Shown: positions 18,025 to 27,082 of the stretch, one piece after another
Layout: every line of letters begins with the position of its first letter
Numbering within the stretch: the first letter of the stretch is position 1
Assembly (NCBI RefSeq): GCF_024362765.1
Contig: NZ_CP093302.1
Coordinates: 1,146,001 to 1,210,000 of the forward strand
Reading direction: 5' to 3'
Length of the DNA stretch: 64,000 bases
DNA from: Alkalihalobacillus sp. LMS6
GTDB lineage: Bacteria > Bacillota > Bacilli > Bacillales > Bacillaceae_D
Program-made: the position numbers and the translations under genes
Notes under the pieces: model-generated
Database searches by the model: none
What the model saw: the letters and a program-made list of their open reading frames with translations, nothing else
Told to the model about the DNA's origin: nothing

Positions 18025-20061
18025 ATGTGTATGACCCGAGAACATGAAGAGGAGCGTGTGTTGCATCACGCACTTACGAAAATTGACTCGATGTATGAGC
18101 GTTTATCGAAGGTTCCCATTTACAGAGGCGATGATTTTACTCAACAAGTACTTGAAGGTCAGCGTCATTCTTTGAGGGAATCTTTGAAAAGTGCAAAGGT
18201 CGAACCGTATTTTGCGAGATTGGATTTTCTGGATTTTGAGGATCCTTCTAAAAAAGTGCTCTATATTGGCAAAGTCGGTATTCACGATGAGGAAGAAGAT
18301 GAACCGCTTGTGATAGATTGGCGTGCTCCAGTAGCCTCTCTTTTTTACAGTTTTAACGGAAGTGAAGATGATGTGTATTACGATTCACCAGAAGGAATTG
18401 TTGAAGGGGAAATTAAGTTAAAACGCAATGTGGTTATTCGTTCAAGGGAATTAAAACGAGTAGTTGATAGCTATGTAGAGGGACAAGACAGCAGTGGGGG
18501 AGATGAATTCCTTCTTTATAAATTAGGAGAGCAAAAAGATAATAAATTGAAAGATATTGTCTCCACCATTCAAACAGAACAAAATACAATTATTCGTGCT
18601 GACGTTCGAAAAGCTTTAGTAATCCAAGGAGCGGCAGGAAGTGGGAAAACAACAGTGGCACTTCATCGTCTAGCATTCTTACTTTACGAATATCGAGAGA
18701 AGCTACGAGCGGAGCGGATGATGATTTTTGCTCCAAATGCGATGTTTCTCGATTATATCGCCCAAGTTTTACCTGAACTTGGCGTCGGGAATATACGTCA
18801 ATCTACTTATGTAAGCTGGGGCATGACGATTTTGAACGATACGTATAGTGTTGAATCCACGACGGACCGAATGTTCACTCGTTTTGAAGGTTCAGAATCT
18901 CAGGAGAAACAAAAGGAGATCATAGTAAAAGGATCTCTTTCATTTCGACGTCAATTGAAAACCCATCTCGATCATGTGTTGGTAAGTACCTTGCCGAATA
19001 AAGATTTTATTCCTTGGTCCTCAAAAAGCATTCCGCAAAAGACCATTTTAAAGTGGATTCAAGAAGATTTTTCGAATTCAGCACCAGTAAAACAACGTGA
19101 GCGTTTACAAGCTCGATTAAAACGATGGGTTGAAATTGAAGTGAAGGCTTATGAAGATGAAAAAGAGCGCAAAAGCTATAAAGCAGAGGGACTTAAAGCT
19201 GTTCGTGCCTATATGAACGGGTGGAAAAAACCGAATGTGTTAAAGATTTACGAACGTTTTCTCATAGAGCAGGGACTGAACAGATCAAAAGATTTGCAAA
19301 GCGGTTTATTAGCCTATGAAGATTTGGCGCCAATTCTTTTTATCCATCAAGAATTGCACGGAATTGAGAAAGAAAGTCGCTTTGATCATCTCGTTTTGGA
19401 TGAGGCGCAAGACTTATCACCTTTCACGCTATCCATTTTAAAGGACAATACGCGAGCTGGTGGATTGACAATTCTTGGAGACCTTGCTCAAGGCATTCAT
19501 GGAGAAGAGGGGATTTTATCCTGGGACTCTTTTGTGGAAGTATTAGATCACAAAGTTGCGTACGTTCAAATGGAGAAAAGTTACCGTTCAACGATGGAGA
19601 TTATCGACTACAGTAACCACATTTTACAAAAAGTGAGCAATCATCCTCCGACAGCGAAACCTGTATTTCGTAGCGGAGAGCCTGTTCAAGTGATGAGGGA
19701 AACGTCCGAGGCACTTTTTAAATGGCTTGAGCGTGTTCAGGATTATGAATCGGCTGCGATCTTATGTCGATCAATTGCCGAAAGCGAAAAAATCTATCAA
19801 CAACTAGTAGACACTCCTATCGAGGTTACGCTAATTCGTGCAAATGATAAAACATACAAAGGAGGCGTTTCGATTTTGCCGATTTATCTTGCTAAAGGAT
19901 TTGAGTTCGATGCTGTGCACATTCTAAACGTAACGCCAGAGTTTTACCCAAATGATGATATGCACTGCAAATTACTCTATGTTGGCTGCACAAGAGCCCT
20001 TCATTCTCTAACGCTGTCTTATCCAACAATAGCTTCAGAAATTATACAAGATGATAAGTAG
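18025..20061 (+). CDS. helD: HelD-family RNA polymerase recycling ATPase, short form
   Basis: This 678-residue UvrD/Rep-like ATPase has the HelD hallmark EPLVIDWRAPVASLFYSF at about residues 92-109. Walker A is GAAGSGKTT at about 202-210, Walker B LVLDEAQDLSPF, then a QxxR-type segment and YVGCTRALHSL near the C-terminus. HelD pries stalled RNA polymerase from nucleic acid using an N-terminal coiled-coil arm. B. subtilis HelD has about 774 residues. Most of the deficit here seems to be in the N-terminal arm, which is only about 80 residues before the core. ATG 18025 and ATG 18031 are both possible (AAAGGA at 4 or 10 nt). The gene has its own perfect terminator. Confidence 0.88.
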   Translation: MCMTREHEEERVLHHALTKIDSMYERLSKVPIYRGDDFTQQVLEGQRHSLRESLKSAKVEPYFARLDFLDFEDPSKKVLYIGKVGIHDEEEDEPLVIDWRAPVASLFYSFNGSEDDVYYDSPEGIVEGEIKLKRNVVIRSRELKRVVDSYVEGQDSSGGDEFLLYKLGEQKDNKLKDIVSTIQTEQNTIIRADVRKALVIQGAAGSGKTTVALHRLAFLLYEYREKLRAERMMIFAPNAMFLDYIAQVLPELGVGNIRQSTYVSWGMTILNDTYSVESTTDRMFTRFEGSESQEKQKEIIVKGSLSFRRQLKTHLDHVLVSTLPNKDFIPWSSKSIPQKTILKWIQEDFSNSAPVKQRERLQARLKRWVEIEVKAYEDEKERKSYKAEGLKAVRAYMNGWKKPNVLKIYERFLIEQGLNRSKDLQSGLLAYEDLAPILFIHQELHGIEKESRFDHLVLDEAQDLSPFTLSILKDNTRAGGLTILGDLAQGIHGEEGILSWDSFVEVLDHKVAYVQMEKSYRSTMEIIDYSNHILQKVSNHPPTAKPVFRSGEPVQVMRETSEALFKWLERVQDYESAAILCRSIAESEKIYQQLVDTPIEVTLIRANDKTYKGGVSILPIYLAKGFEFDAVHILNVTPEFYPNDDMHCKLLYVGCTRALHSLTLSYPTIASEIIQDDK

Positions 20062-20097
20062 AAAGAGGAACGAACGCCGTTCCTCTTTCTTTTTTAT
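20061..20097 (+). terminator. Intrinsic terminator of helD
   Basis: A perfect 12-bp stem (gaaagaggaacg / cgttcctctttc) with a 5-nt loop is followed by TTTTTTTAT. Confidence 0.92.
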
Positions 20098-20126
20098 GAG
20101 AATAATGTAGAAAAAAAGGAGGATTT

Positions 20127-20777
20127 ATGGTGAGAGAAAGCGTAGTTAAATACTTAGCCATTGGTGACTCGTTAACAGTCGGTTACGGATCATCCTACCA
20201 TAAAGGTGGCTTTGTTCCTATTTATAAAAGCTTTGCTGAACAAGCATTAAACACACGTGTGCGCACGATGAATATAGGAGTTGATGGTTTTACTGCCAAG
20301 CAAATTTATGGTGTTGTACGAAGTCAATCCCCTAGCTCAATTGCCGAAGCGAATCTCATTACAATTACTGGTGGTGGAAACGACTTATTAGCAGTTTTGG
20401 AAGGTGGATTGAGTTCAGTTACGCCAGCACTCATGGACCATGCTATAAAGGAAGCAATATGTTATTTACAACAAACCGTTGGCTACATTACAAAGATAAA
20501 AAAGCAGACGAACGTCCCTTATCGGATTTTAGTGTTTAACAGCTATAATCCATTTGGTCCGATCCCGATTGCCAATCGGTTTATAACTGAATTTAATCGC
20601 GCGCTACAATCTATTACCCGCTTGCCAAATGTACAAGTAGTAGACGTTTACCGTGTCTTTAAAGGAAACGAGCGTGTTCTACTCTATCAAGACCATGTTC
20701 ATCCAAATGACAAAGGTTATCGGTTAATGGCGGAAGAGGCAGCGAAAAAAGGCTTTACACTTAAGTTCCTAAATTAG
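20127..20777 (+). CDS. SGNH/GDSL hydrolase, LipC-like lipase/esterase
   Basis: This has 216 residues. The blocks of the SGNH family are clear: GDSLTVGYG (block I, Ser about residue 13), GVDGFTA (block II), GGGNDLL (block III, Asn) and DHVHPNDKGY (block V, catalytic Asp and His). There is no signal peptide. B. subtilis LipC (YcsK) is similar in size and acts in the spore coat during germination, so a related role is possible but inferred. The start is ATG 20127 or GTG 20130; AAAGGAGG is 4 nt from the first and 7 nt from the second. The gene is 27 bp ahead of the next, so the two probably share a transcript. Confidence 0.85.
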   Translation: MVRESVVKYLAIGDSLTVGYGSSYHKGGFVPIYKSFAEQALNTRVRTMNIGVDGFTAKQIYGVVRSQSPSSIAEANLITITGGGNDLLAVLEGGLSSVTPALMDHAIKEAICYLQQTVGYITKIKKQTNVPYRILVFNSYNPFGPIPIANRFITEFNRALQSITRLPNVQVVDVYRVFKGNERVLLYQDHVHPNDKGYRLMAEEAAKKGFTLKFLN

Positions 20778-20804
20778 GTTAAACGTGGAAAATGAAAGGA
20801 GGCG

Positions 20805-21551
20805 GTGATTGTCCATTTACTTACAATTGTTCACGATCAAGACGGAGCGCTTTTACCAGCAATGAAAGCTTATTTACAGCGGGCGTCTTCTATTTATAAC
20901 AAGATGTATATTGTGATAAGCGACGAAACAAATGACGCGGTTGAAGCAGAAGCAAGAAAGAATGGTCTAAAAACGTTCCGTATCCCAAAAAAAGGAGCAG
21001 CGTTTGCGCGTAGACAGGCTTTGCGTTTGGTCTTTGAAAATTTCGAGGAGGCAGCAACGTATCACTACTGTGACTTTGATCGTCTTTTAACGTGGTTAGA
21101 GGTAGGCACCGCGGAACTAAAACATACGATAGAAACATGTCCTGACGTTGATTACCTTCTTTTAGGTCGCACAAAGCAGGCGTTTCAAAGCCACCCACTT
21201 GAATGGCAAGAAACGGAAAAGTGGACGAATCACTTATTTTCACTTGCTATCGGTTTTGAAGCAGATGTTACAGCGGGGTCTTGTATAATGAGCTCGCGAG
21301 CTCTGAAAGCCATTGTTGCGGAACTTCCCTATTCAATTGGCAAAATGACAGATGCTGAATGGCCGTTACTCGTGAAAAACAAAGTAAAAGAGGCGGTCAT
21401 TCAAGCAGAGTTTGTAAATGGACTATGTTACCGTGAACGAAATCGCGCATTAGAAGAGGATTCCGTTATAAATTGGGCCAATCGTATTAAACTTTCTTCC
21501 TTTATAGCAGAAACCATATTAACCCATTATTATCAAGGTACTTCTAACTAG
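20805..21551 (+). CDS. Unrecognised cytosolic protein, possibly glycosyltransferase-like
   Basis: This is about 248 residues with no membrane segment. The front half looks like a nucleotide-sugar-type fold (IVISDETNDAVEAEARKNG, then GAAFARRQALRLVFE, and YHYCDFDRLLTW resembling an acidic metal motif). The C-terminal half holds VTAGSCIMSSRAL and KMTDAEWPLLV. These resemble a GT-A glycosyltransferase in layout only, and I am not sure. The start is a puzzle. GTG 20805 lies only 2-3 nt from AAAGGAGG, too close, whereas ATT 20808 is better spaced. It follows the SGNH hydrolase gene closely. Confidence 0.65.
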   Translation: MIVHLLTIVHDQDGALLPAMKAYLQRASSIYNKMYIVISDETNDAVEAEARKNGLKTFRIPKKGAAFARRQALRLVFENFEEAATYHYCDFDRLLTWLEVGTAELKHTIETCPDVDYLLLGRTKQAFQSHPLEWQETEKWTNHLFSLAIGFEADVTAGSCIMSSRALKAIVAELPYSIGKMTDAEWPLLVKNKVKEAVIQAEFVNGLCYRERNRALEEDSVINWANRIKLSSFIAETILTHYYQGTSN

Positions 21552-21635
21552 ATTTATATATTTTTCTGTATGTTTTACATAGTACATTAGGCGTGAAAGT
21601 TGTATACTAATAGGAGTTGAATAACTTTCATAAGT

Positions 21636-21674
21636 GAATGAATTTCATAATAGGTAGTAATAGTCATTCTTTGC
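21636..21674 (+). repeat. Copy A of a shared intergenic element
   Basis: A 16-bp block gaatgaatttcataat here recurs exactly at 60337-60352. Similarity continues past it in both copies (AGTAA, then AGT-ATT-TTTG with small gaps). Both copies lie in non-coding DNA upstream of a small-protein or lipoprotein gene on the same strand. Confidence 0.45.
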
Positions 21675-21793
21675 AATGATCATAGCGATATCGTTTGTAA
21701 CTTCGTTCGCCAAATGAAGGTGGACAGCAGCTGAATGTTACGAACAATGTAATGTTGAAATTTATTCAGTTCATTCGAGAAGGAGGATCGAAC

Positions 21794-21883
21794 GTGAACC
21801 CGCGCTTTGTAAAATTAATTTCTGCTACTTTTTTTGTTTGTGTTGCTGGTGTGATTGTTTTAGCTGTTACTGGACAAATTTAA
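21794..21883 (+). CDS. 29-residue single-span membrane peptide
   Basis: A GTG at 21794 is preceded by GAAGGAGG at 7-nt spacing, about the best ribosome site in the area. The peptide starts NPRFVKLISAT and continues as one hydrophobic span (FFVCVAGVIVLAVTG) with a tiny outside tail (QI). The positive front predicts an inside N-terminus. A perfect terminator follows at 21935. Its upstream region (about 200 bp) is non-coding with a TATACT box near 21602. The gene is therefore a self-contained transcript encoding a micro-membrane protein. Function is unknown. Confidence 0.65.
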   Translation: MNPRFVKLISATFFVCVAGVIVLAVTGQI

Positions 21884-21934
21884 TAGATATATTAAACGGT
21901 CCACGATACATTTATAATTCTATGAATACGTTAC

Positions 21935-21967
21935 AAAAATTCTAAGTCGAACTTAGAATTTTTTTAT
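21935..21967 (+). terminator. Intrinsic terminator of the 29-residue peptide gene
   Basis: A perfect 13-bp stem (aaaaattctaagt / acttagaattttt) with a 3-nt loop runs into a T-tract. Confidence 0.88.
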
Positions 21968-22114
21968 TGGATTACTAGTTATCGATAGATCGTTTTATTT
22001 TTTTTGAATTGTTTTTGAATGAAGACAATCATCCTAGTGTTTGTACTTTGAAAAATAAGCTATGATAGAGAGAGATCTTTTGGGTTATGTACGATGTAGA
22101 AGGGGTCGATTCAA

Positions 22115-23833
22115 TTGAGGACAGTATTTTCATATTTGTTGCCGTATAAGTGGGCTGCCGGGATTGCATTTATTTTCATGTTGTTAGAGCTGACCGTTGA
22201 ATTAATTCAACCTCTTTTATTGGCTCGAATTATAGATGACGGCATTCTTCAAGAGGATTTAACGACGGTTGTGGTTTGGGGAAGTATCATGATCGGTTTA
22301 TCATTACTTGCTTTTATAGCAGGGATTTTAAATTCATTTTACGCAGGTCATGCAGGTCAAAGTACAGGATTTGATCTTCGAAACGCCATGTTTAAAAATA
22401 TCCAGCGTTCGAGTTTGGATAAACTCCAGCCATTTGCGACATCTTCATTAATGACACGGTTAACGAATGATATTACGCAAATACAAAACACGATTTTTAT
22501 GGGTTTACGCATTATGGCCCGCGCACCATTACTTGTGATCGGTGGTGCGATTATGGCTTTCATTATCAATGCGCGTCTTGCTTTTTTTCTCATTATTACG
22601 ATTCCGATTTTGATTCTATTTCTTCTGTGGATCTTAAAAAAAGGTGTACATATTTTTAGCTTAGTGCAAAGTCAGGTTGACCGCGTGAATCATGTTGTCC
22701 GTGAAAACTTAACCGGCATCCGTTTAGTGCGGGTATTTGTAAGACGGTTGCACGAAATTGAACGCTTTTTTGCTGAAAGCGATGCATTAAGGCATCGTAT
22801 GGTGCAAGCATTCCGGTTAATGGAATTAACCATGCCAATTCTCTTACTTTTAATGAACGGCTCGATTTTACTCGTTTTATGGTTTGGTAGTTTTCAAATC
22901 GAGAATGAGACTGCTCAGGTAGGCGACGTTGTGGCAATTGTTAATTACGCAACGAGAATTACGTCTGCTTTAGGTGTATTTGCGATGATTATTATGGTGT
23001 TTTCTCGAGCTCGTGCTTCTGCACTCCGAATTGAAGAGGTTCTACTTGAACCTGATGATGAGCTTAGTGAGAGTGTGAACCACCCTGCACCTCCTACCTT
23101 AAAAGGTGAATTGACATTTGAATCTGTGTCGTTTTCATATGAAGGTCAGAAAACCGACGTGCTAAAAGAGATTTCGTTCACTGTTAAACCTGGAGAAACC
23201 GTTGCTGTTTTAGGCGAAACCGGATCAGGGAAAACATCGCTTTTTCAGCTTATCCCTAAATTATATGAAGCAGATAAAGGTGAAATTAAAATTGATAACA
23301 CCTCAATTAAAGAGTGGAATATTCAGATGGTACGAAAGCAGTTAGGTTACGTCCCGCAATCCATTCGTTTATTCTCCGGCACAATACGAGAGAATATCTC
23401 ATGGGGTGTTCCGGATGCTCCGATAGAGGATGTTCACTTTGCTGCGAAAGTCGCGCAGATTCATGAAACAATTGAAAAACTTCCTGATGGCTATGATACA
23501 AAGGTTGGGCAACAAGGTGTTAATTTATCAGGCGGTCAGAAGCAGCGAATTTCCATTGCAAGAGCCTTACTTCGAGAACCGAAAATTTTGCTTTTAGATG
23601 ATAGCACTAGCGCGCTTGATACAAAAACGGAAGAACGATTTTTAAAAGCGCTTGAACAGTATTCCTGTACAACGCTAATCATTACACAAAAATTATCAAC
23701 AGCGAGACAAGCCGATAAAATTTTGCTGCTAGAGTATGGACAAATTGAAGGTTACGGAAGCCATGAACATTTAATGGAGAAGTCTACTTTTTACCGCAAA
23801 ATTTACCATTCTCAATACGGAAAGGAGGGATAA
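22115..23833 (+). CDS. Heterodimeric ABC exporter, degenerate-site subunit (YfiB/BmrC-like)
   Basis: This is a 572-residue half-transporter: six spans (ABC_membrane, residues 1-290) and an ATPase domain with Walker A GETGSGKT and signature LSGGQKQR. Walker B is ILLLDDSTSALD, with Asp where the catalytic Glu normally stands, and the switch His is replaced by Gln (LIITQKLST). This pattern marks the non-catalytic half of asymmetric exporters such as BmrCD and TM287/288. The start is TTG at 22115 with AAGGGG 9 nt upstream. The partner gene starts 1 bp after the stop. The pair probably exports drugs or lipids; the substrate is not evident. Confidence 0.9.
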   Translation: MRTVFSYLLPYKWAAGIAFIFMLLELTVELIQPLLLARIIDDGILQEDLTTVVVWGSIMIGLSLLAFIAGILNSFYAGHAGQSTGFDLRNAMFKNIQRSSLDKLQPFATSSLMTRLTNDITQIQNTIFMGLRIMARAPLLVIGGAIMAFIINARLAFFLIITIPILILFLLWILKKGVHIFSLVQSQVDRVNHVVRENLTGIRLVRVFVRRLHEIERFFAESDALRHRMVQAFRLMELTMPILLLLMNGSILLVLWFGSFQIENETAQVGDVVAIVNYATRITSALGVFAMIIMVFSRARASALRIEEVLLEPDDELSESVNHPAPPTLKGELTFESVSFSYEGQKTDVLKEISFTVKPGETVAVLGETGSGKTSLFQLIPKLYEADKGEIKIDNTSIKEWNIQMVRKQLGYVPQSIRLFSGTIRENISWGVPDAPIEDVHFAAKVAQIHETIEKLPDGYDTKVGQQGVNLSGGQKQRISIARALLREPKILLLDDSTSALDTKTEERFLKALEQYSCTTLIITQKLSTARQADKILLLEYGQIEGYGSHEHLMEKSTFYRKIYHSQYGKEG

Positions 23834-23834
23834 C

Positions 23835-25712
23835 ATGTCGTTAAAATCGATTTTAAAAGAGCCTTTTCAATACAAGAGGATCGATTGGCGAGGTTACACA
23901 TCTAGTCAAAAGCAAAACGAGCCTGGCAAAGCGGTTCACCCTCATGCTGCTCGAGCAGGGAAGGCCCAAAAAGCGAGAGATTGGAAACAAGCTACTCGAA
24001 GAATCCTTGCCTACTTAAGTAAACGTAAAGGGTCCATTTACCTTGTGATGATCCTCGTTGTGTTAAGTTCTTTGCTCACGCTAGTAGGCCCTTTCTTGAT
24101 TGGTTACGTGATTGATAATCACATCATTCCCGTTGATTTCGATGGCTTAGGTGTCATTTTAATTGGCTTGCTTGCGTCCTATATCGCGTTATCGATTGCT
24201 GCATTTTTCCAAAATTTCATTATGGTTCGAATTGCTCAAGCAACTGTATTTGAAATGAGAGAAGATCTATTTCAACATATCCAGCGTTTGCCTATTCGCT
24301 TTTTTGATAAAAGACAGCATGGGGACATTATGAGCCGAGTGACAAATGATATTGAAAATATATCGGCAACGTTAAATTCTTCTATTGTGCAAATCCTTTC
24401 AAGTGTTGTGACGTTTGTTGGTATTTTGGCAGTGATGCTGTGGTTATCGCCTATTTTGACAATCATTACGATGACCGTTATCCCGCTTATGTTTTATGGG
24501 TTAAAGTGGATTACAAAACGAACGCAAATTTTCTTTAAAGAACAACAGCGCACCCTCGGCCAACTGAATGGTTATTCTGAAGAAACGATTGCAGGTCAAC
24601 AAATGGTTAAGACTTTTTCAAGAGAAGGAGCTGTGATTGAAGGCTTTACTGAAAAAAACCAAGCTTTAAGAGGAGCTGGGTTTTGGGCACAAACCTATTC
24701 AGGTTTCATTCCTAAAGTCATGAATGTATTGAACAATTTAAGCTTTGCTGTAATTGCGTTTATTGGTGGTGTCATGGCGGTTAACCAAGTGGCAGGCATT
24801 ACGGTGGGGATGATTGTCATTTTCGTGGAGTATGCGCGGCAGTTCACGCGACCGTTAAACGATTTGGCAAACCAATTTAATACACTTCTTTCTGCTTTAG
24901 CAGGGGCTGAAAGGGTCTTTGATATTATGGATGAAGACCCAGAGGAAGATCCTGATTCGTCGGTTTCCTTAAAGAACTTAAACGGGTCTGTTTCATTTAA
25001 CAAAGTAAGCTTTGCGTATGACACAACCCCCATTTTAAAAAATGTCTCTTTTAAGGTGGAGCCAGGTGAAACCGTTGCGTTTGTAGGACCAACGGGGGCT
25101 GGGAAAACAACGATTATTAATTTGCTTACTCGTTTTTACGATGTAAATGATGGTTCGATAGAAGTGGACGGAATTGATTTAAGAAAAGTAAAGCGAGCCG
25201 ACTTAAGAAATCAGATGGGCGTTGTGTTGCAAGATTCTTTTCTATTTCAAGGAACGATTATGGAAAATATTCGTTACGGGCGACTGAGTGCAACTGATGA
25301 AGAAGTGCTTGAAGCAGCAACGTTAGCGAATGCTCACGGCTTTATCGATCGATTGCCTCAAGGGTATAAGACGAAATTAAGTCAAGATGGCGGGATCAGT
25401 CAAGGTCAGAGACAATTGTTATCCATTGCACGGGCTCTATTAGCGGATCCGAAAATTTTAATTTTAGATGAAGCAACGTCGAGTATTGACACGGTCACTG
25501 AAATGAAGATTCAAGAGGCGTTAAAGCGATTAATGAAAGGAAGAACCAGTTTTGTCATTGCGCACCGTTTAAATACGATTGAAGCAGCAGACAATATACT
25601 TGTTCTACAAGATGGAGAACTAACAGAAATGGGTTCACATGAAAAGTTAATGAAGAAACAAGGGTTTTATTACGACCTTCAGCGTACAAAAAATATGGAC
25701 GCAATTCTTTAA
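23835..25712 (+). CDS. Heterodimeric ABC exporter, catalytic subunit (YfiC/BmrD-like)
   Basis: This has 625 residues. About 60 polar, basic residues precede the six-span domain, an extension seen in the larger partner of such pairs. The ATPase domain has Walker A GPTGAGKTT, a degenerate signature (GGISQGQRQ in place of LSGGQ), an intact Walker B with Glu (ILILDEATSSID) and switch His (VIAHRLNTI). Together with the upstream subunit this gives one good and one degenerate ATP site. The start has AAGGAGGG at 5-6 nt. Spacing of 1 bp from the partner implies translational coupling. Confidence 0.92.
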   Translation: MSLKSILKEPFQYKRIDWRGYTSSQKQNEPGKAVHPHAARAGKAQKARDWKQATRRILAYLSKRKGSIYLVMILVVLSSLLTLVGPFLIGYVIDNHIIPVDFDGLGVILIGLLASYIALSIAAFFQNFIMVRIAQATVFEMREDLFQHIQRLPIRFFDKRQHGDIMSRVTNDIENISATLNSSIVQILSSVVTFVGILAVMLWLSPILTIITMTVIPLMFYGLKWITKRTQIFFKEQQRTLGQLNGYSEETIAGQQMVKTFSREGAVIEGFTEKNQALRGAGFWAQTYSGFIPKVMNVLNNLSFAVIAFIGGVMAVNQVAGITVGMIVIFVEYARQFTRPLNDLANQFNTLLSALAGAERVFDIMDEDPEEDPDSSVSLKNLNGSVSFNKVSFAYDTTPILKNVSFKVEPGETVAFVGPTGAGKTTIINLLTRFYDVNDGSIEVDGIDLRKVKRADLRNQMGVVLQDSFLFQGTIMENIRYGRLSATDEEVLEAATLANAHGFIDRLPQGYKTKLSQDGGISQGQRQLLSIARALLADPKILILDEATSSIDTVTEMKIQEALKRLMKGRTSFVIAHRLNTIEAADNILVLQDGELTEMGSHEKLMKKQGFYYDLQRTKNMDAIL

Positions 25713-25770
25713 ACTGTAGAGGAATGATGCAGAGGGTGTCGAAATGTATTAAGCAAAGTGAATAAAGGGG

Positions 25771-27012
25771 ATGCTTCGTGACATGGTTATCGAAAAACTC
25801 ATTATCAATGTATTTGCCATTGTAATCCCCGTGCTTATTTATAGCTTGCGTGCTGAAGGAAGTTGGAAGATTCAACGCTCGTTAACAATGTTTTTGTTTA
25901 TGAGCGTTGCGGTTATTTTTTGCATGCTGTTTTCAATTGAATTTGAAGGGGTCCAATGGGACTTACGTTATATACCGGTTTTACTAGCATTTTTATATGG
26001 CGGTAAACGAGCAGGATGGGGCGTTACTGCTATAGCGGTTATTGTGAGACTTTTTCAAGGGGGAGACTTAGCGTTATTAGGCATAGGTCTTGTCTTGTTA
26101 ACGGCTTTGTTTTTTGGTGTGTTTGTTAGTCGCTTTTTTACGTTACCGCCGAAATGGGCTAGAGTAAAGTATGCAGCAATGCTTTTACTCTTTCCTGCTT
26201 TGTTGCAAACGTTTATTACGATCCTGTTTATTTACAATTATTCAAGTGGAGATTTTGGCCTATGGATTGTTGGCCTGGAGTATATTGCTTTTCTTGTAGC
26301 CACCGTCGTTTTGATTGGACATTTCTTTGAGACCTTGTTGGAGAGAGAACGCATTGTTGCGGAATTAGTTGCAACAGAAAAAGATCATACAAAAGGAGAA
26401 TTAGCGGCTTCAATTGCTCATGAAGTTCGAAATCCGTTAACCGTTGTAAAAGGTTTTGTGCAATTATTGTCAGAAGATAAACAACATGCTGAATATCACA
26501 AACTTATTTTAAGTGAATTGGATCGAGCCGAATCCATTATTCATGATTATTTGCATTCAACCAAACCGCCACAATACGCATCGTTTCAGCTAGAGAATAC
26601 AGTATCAGAAGTTGTTGCGTTGTTGACCCCATATGCAGACGAACGTTCCATTACTCTTTCTGCACGGACGAAAGAAAGCGCTGAAGTGATGGGGAACGAG
26701 AATAAATTAAAGCAAGCTTTAATCAATTTTATAAAAAATGCCATTGAAGCATCGAATTCAAATGGTGATGTCGTCGTTTATTTAATGTTGCATAATGGTC
26801 GAGCTGTGATTGAAATTATTGACGGCGGTGTCGGTATGACTCGCCAACAGTTAAAGCAACTTGGAACAGCTTATTTTACTACAAAAGAGGATGGAAATGG
26901 AATTGGTACGATGGTATCCATTCGCATGGTTGAAATGATGAACGGGATCGTGACGTTTAAGAGTAAATTAGGCAAGGGAACAAAAGTGGTTATTTACCTC
27001 CCAACAAAATGA
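25771..27012 (+). CDS. Orphan sensor histidine kinase with multi-span membrane domain (KinB-like)
   Basis: This has 413 residues. Five to six spans (residues 7-190) resemble the 5TMR-LYT sensory module (YGGKRAGWGVTAIAVIVRL). The kinase core follows: H-box SIAHEVRNPLTVVKG with His about 217, N-box NFIKNAIEAS, and G-boxes DGGVGM and GNGIGTMVS. No response regulator is adjacent. Such orphans in Bacillaceae usually feed the sporulation phosphorelay through Spo0F, which is the most likely role but is inferred. ATG 25771 touches AAAGGGG; ATG 25783 is 12 nt away and may be the true start. Confidence 0.88.
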   Translation: MLRDMVIEKLIINVFAIVIPVLIYSLRAEGSWKIQRSLTMFLFMSVAVIFCMLFSIEFEGVQWDLRYIPVLLAFLYGGKRAGWGVTAIAVIVRLFQGGDLALLGIGLVLLTALFFGVFVSRFFTLPPKWARVKYAAMLLLFPALLQTFITILFIYNYSSGDFGLWIVGLEYIAFLVATVVLIGHFFETLLERERIVAELVATEKDHTKGELAASIAHEVRNPLTVVKGFVQLLSEDKQHAEYHKLILSELDRAESIIHDYLHSTKPPQYASFQLENTVSEVVALLTPYADERSITLSARTKESAEVMGNENKLKQALINFIKNAIEASNSNGDVVVYLMLHNGRAVIEIIDGGVGMTRQQLKQLGTAYFTTKEDGNGIGTMVSIRMVEMMNGIVTFKSKLGKGTKVVIYLPTK

Positions 27013-27036
27013 GGGTGGGTTACATCCAAATCCATC

Positions 27037-27075
27037 AAAATAAAGCAAACCCTTTAGGGGATCTGCTTTATTTTT
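27037..27075. terminator. Bidirectional terminator between the kinase and the dehydrogenase
   Basis: The stem aaaataaagca / tgctttatttt with an inner ccc/ggg hairpin lies between two convergent genes and has T-runs on both strands. Confidence 0.85.
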
Positions 27076-27082
27076 GTTCATT

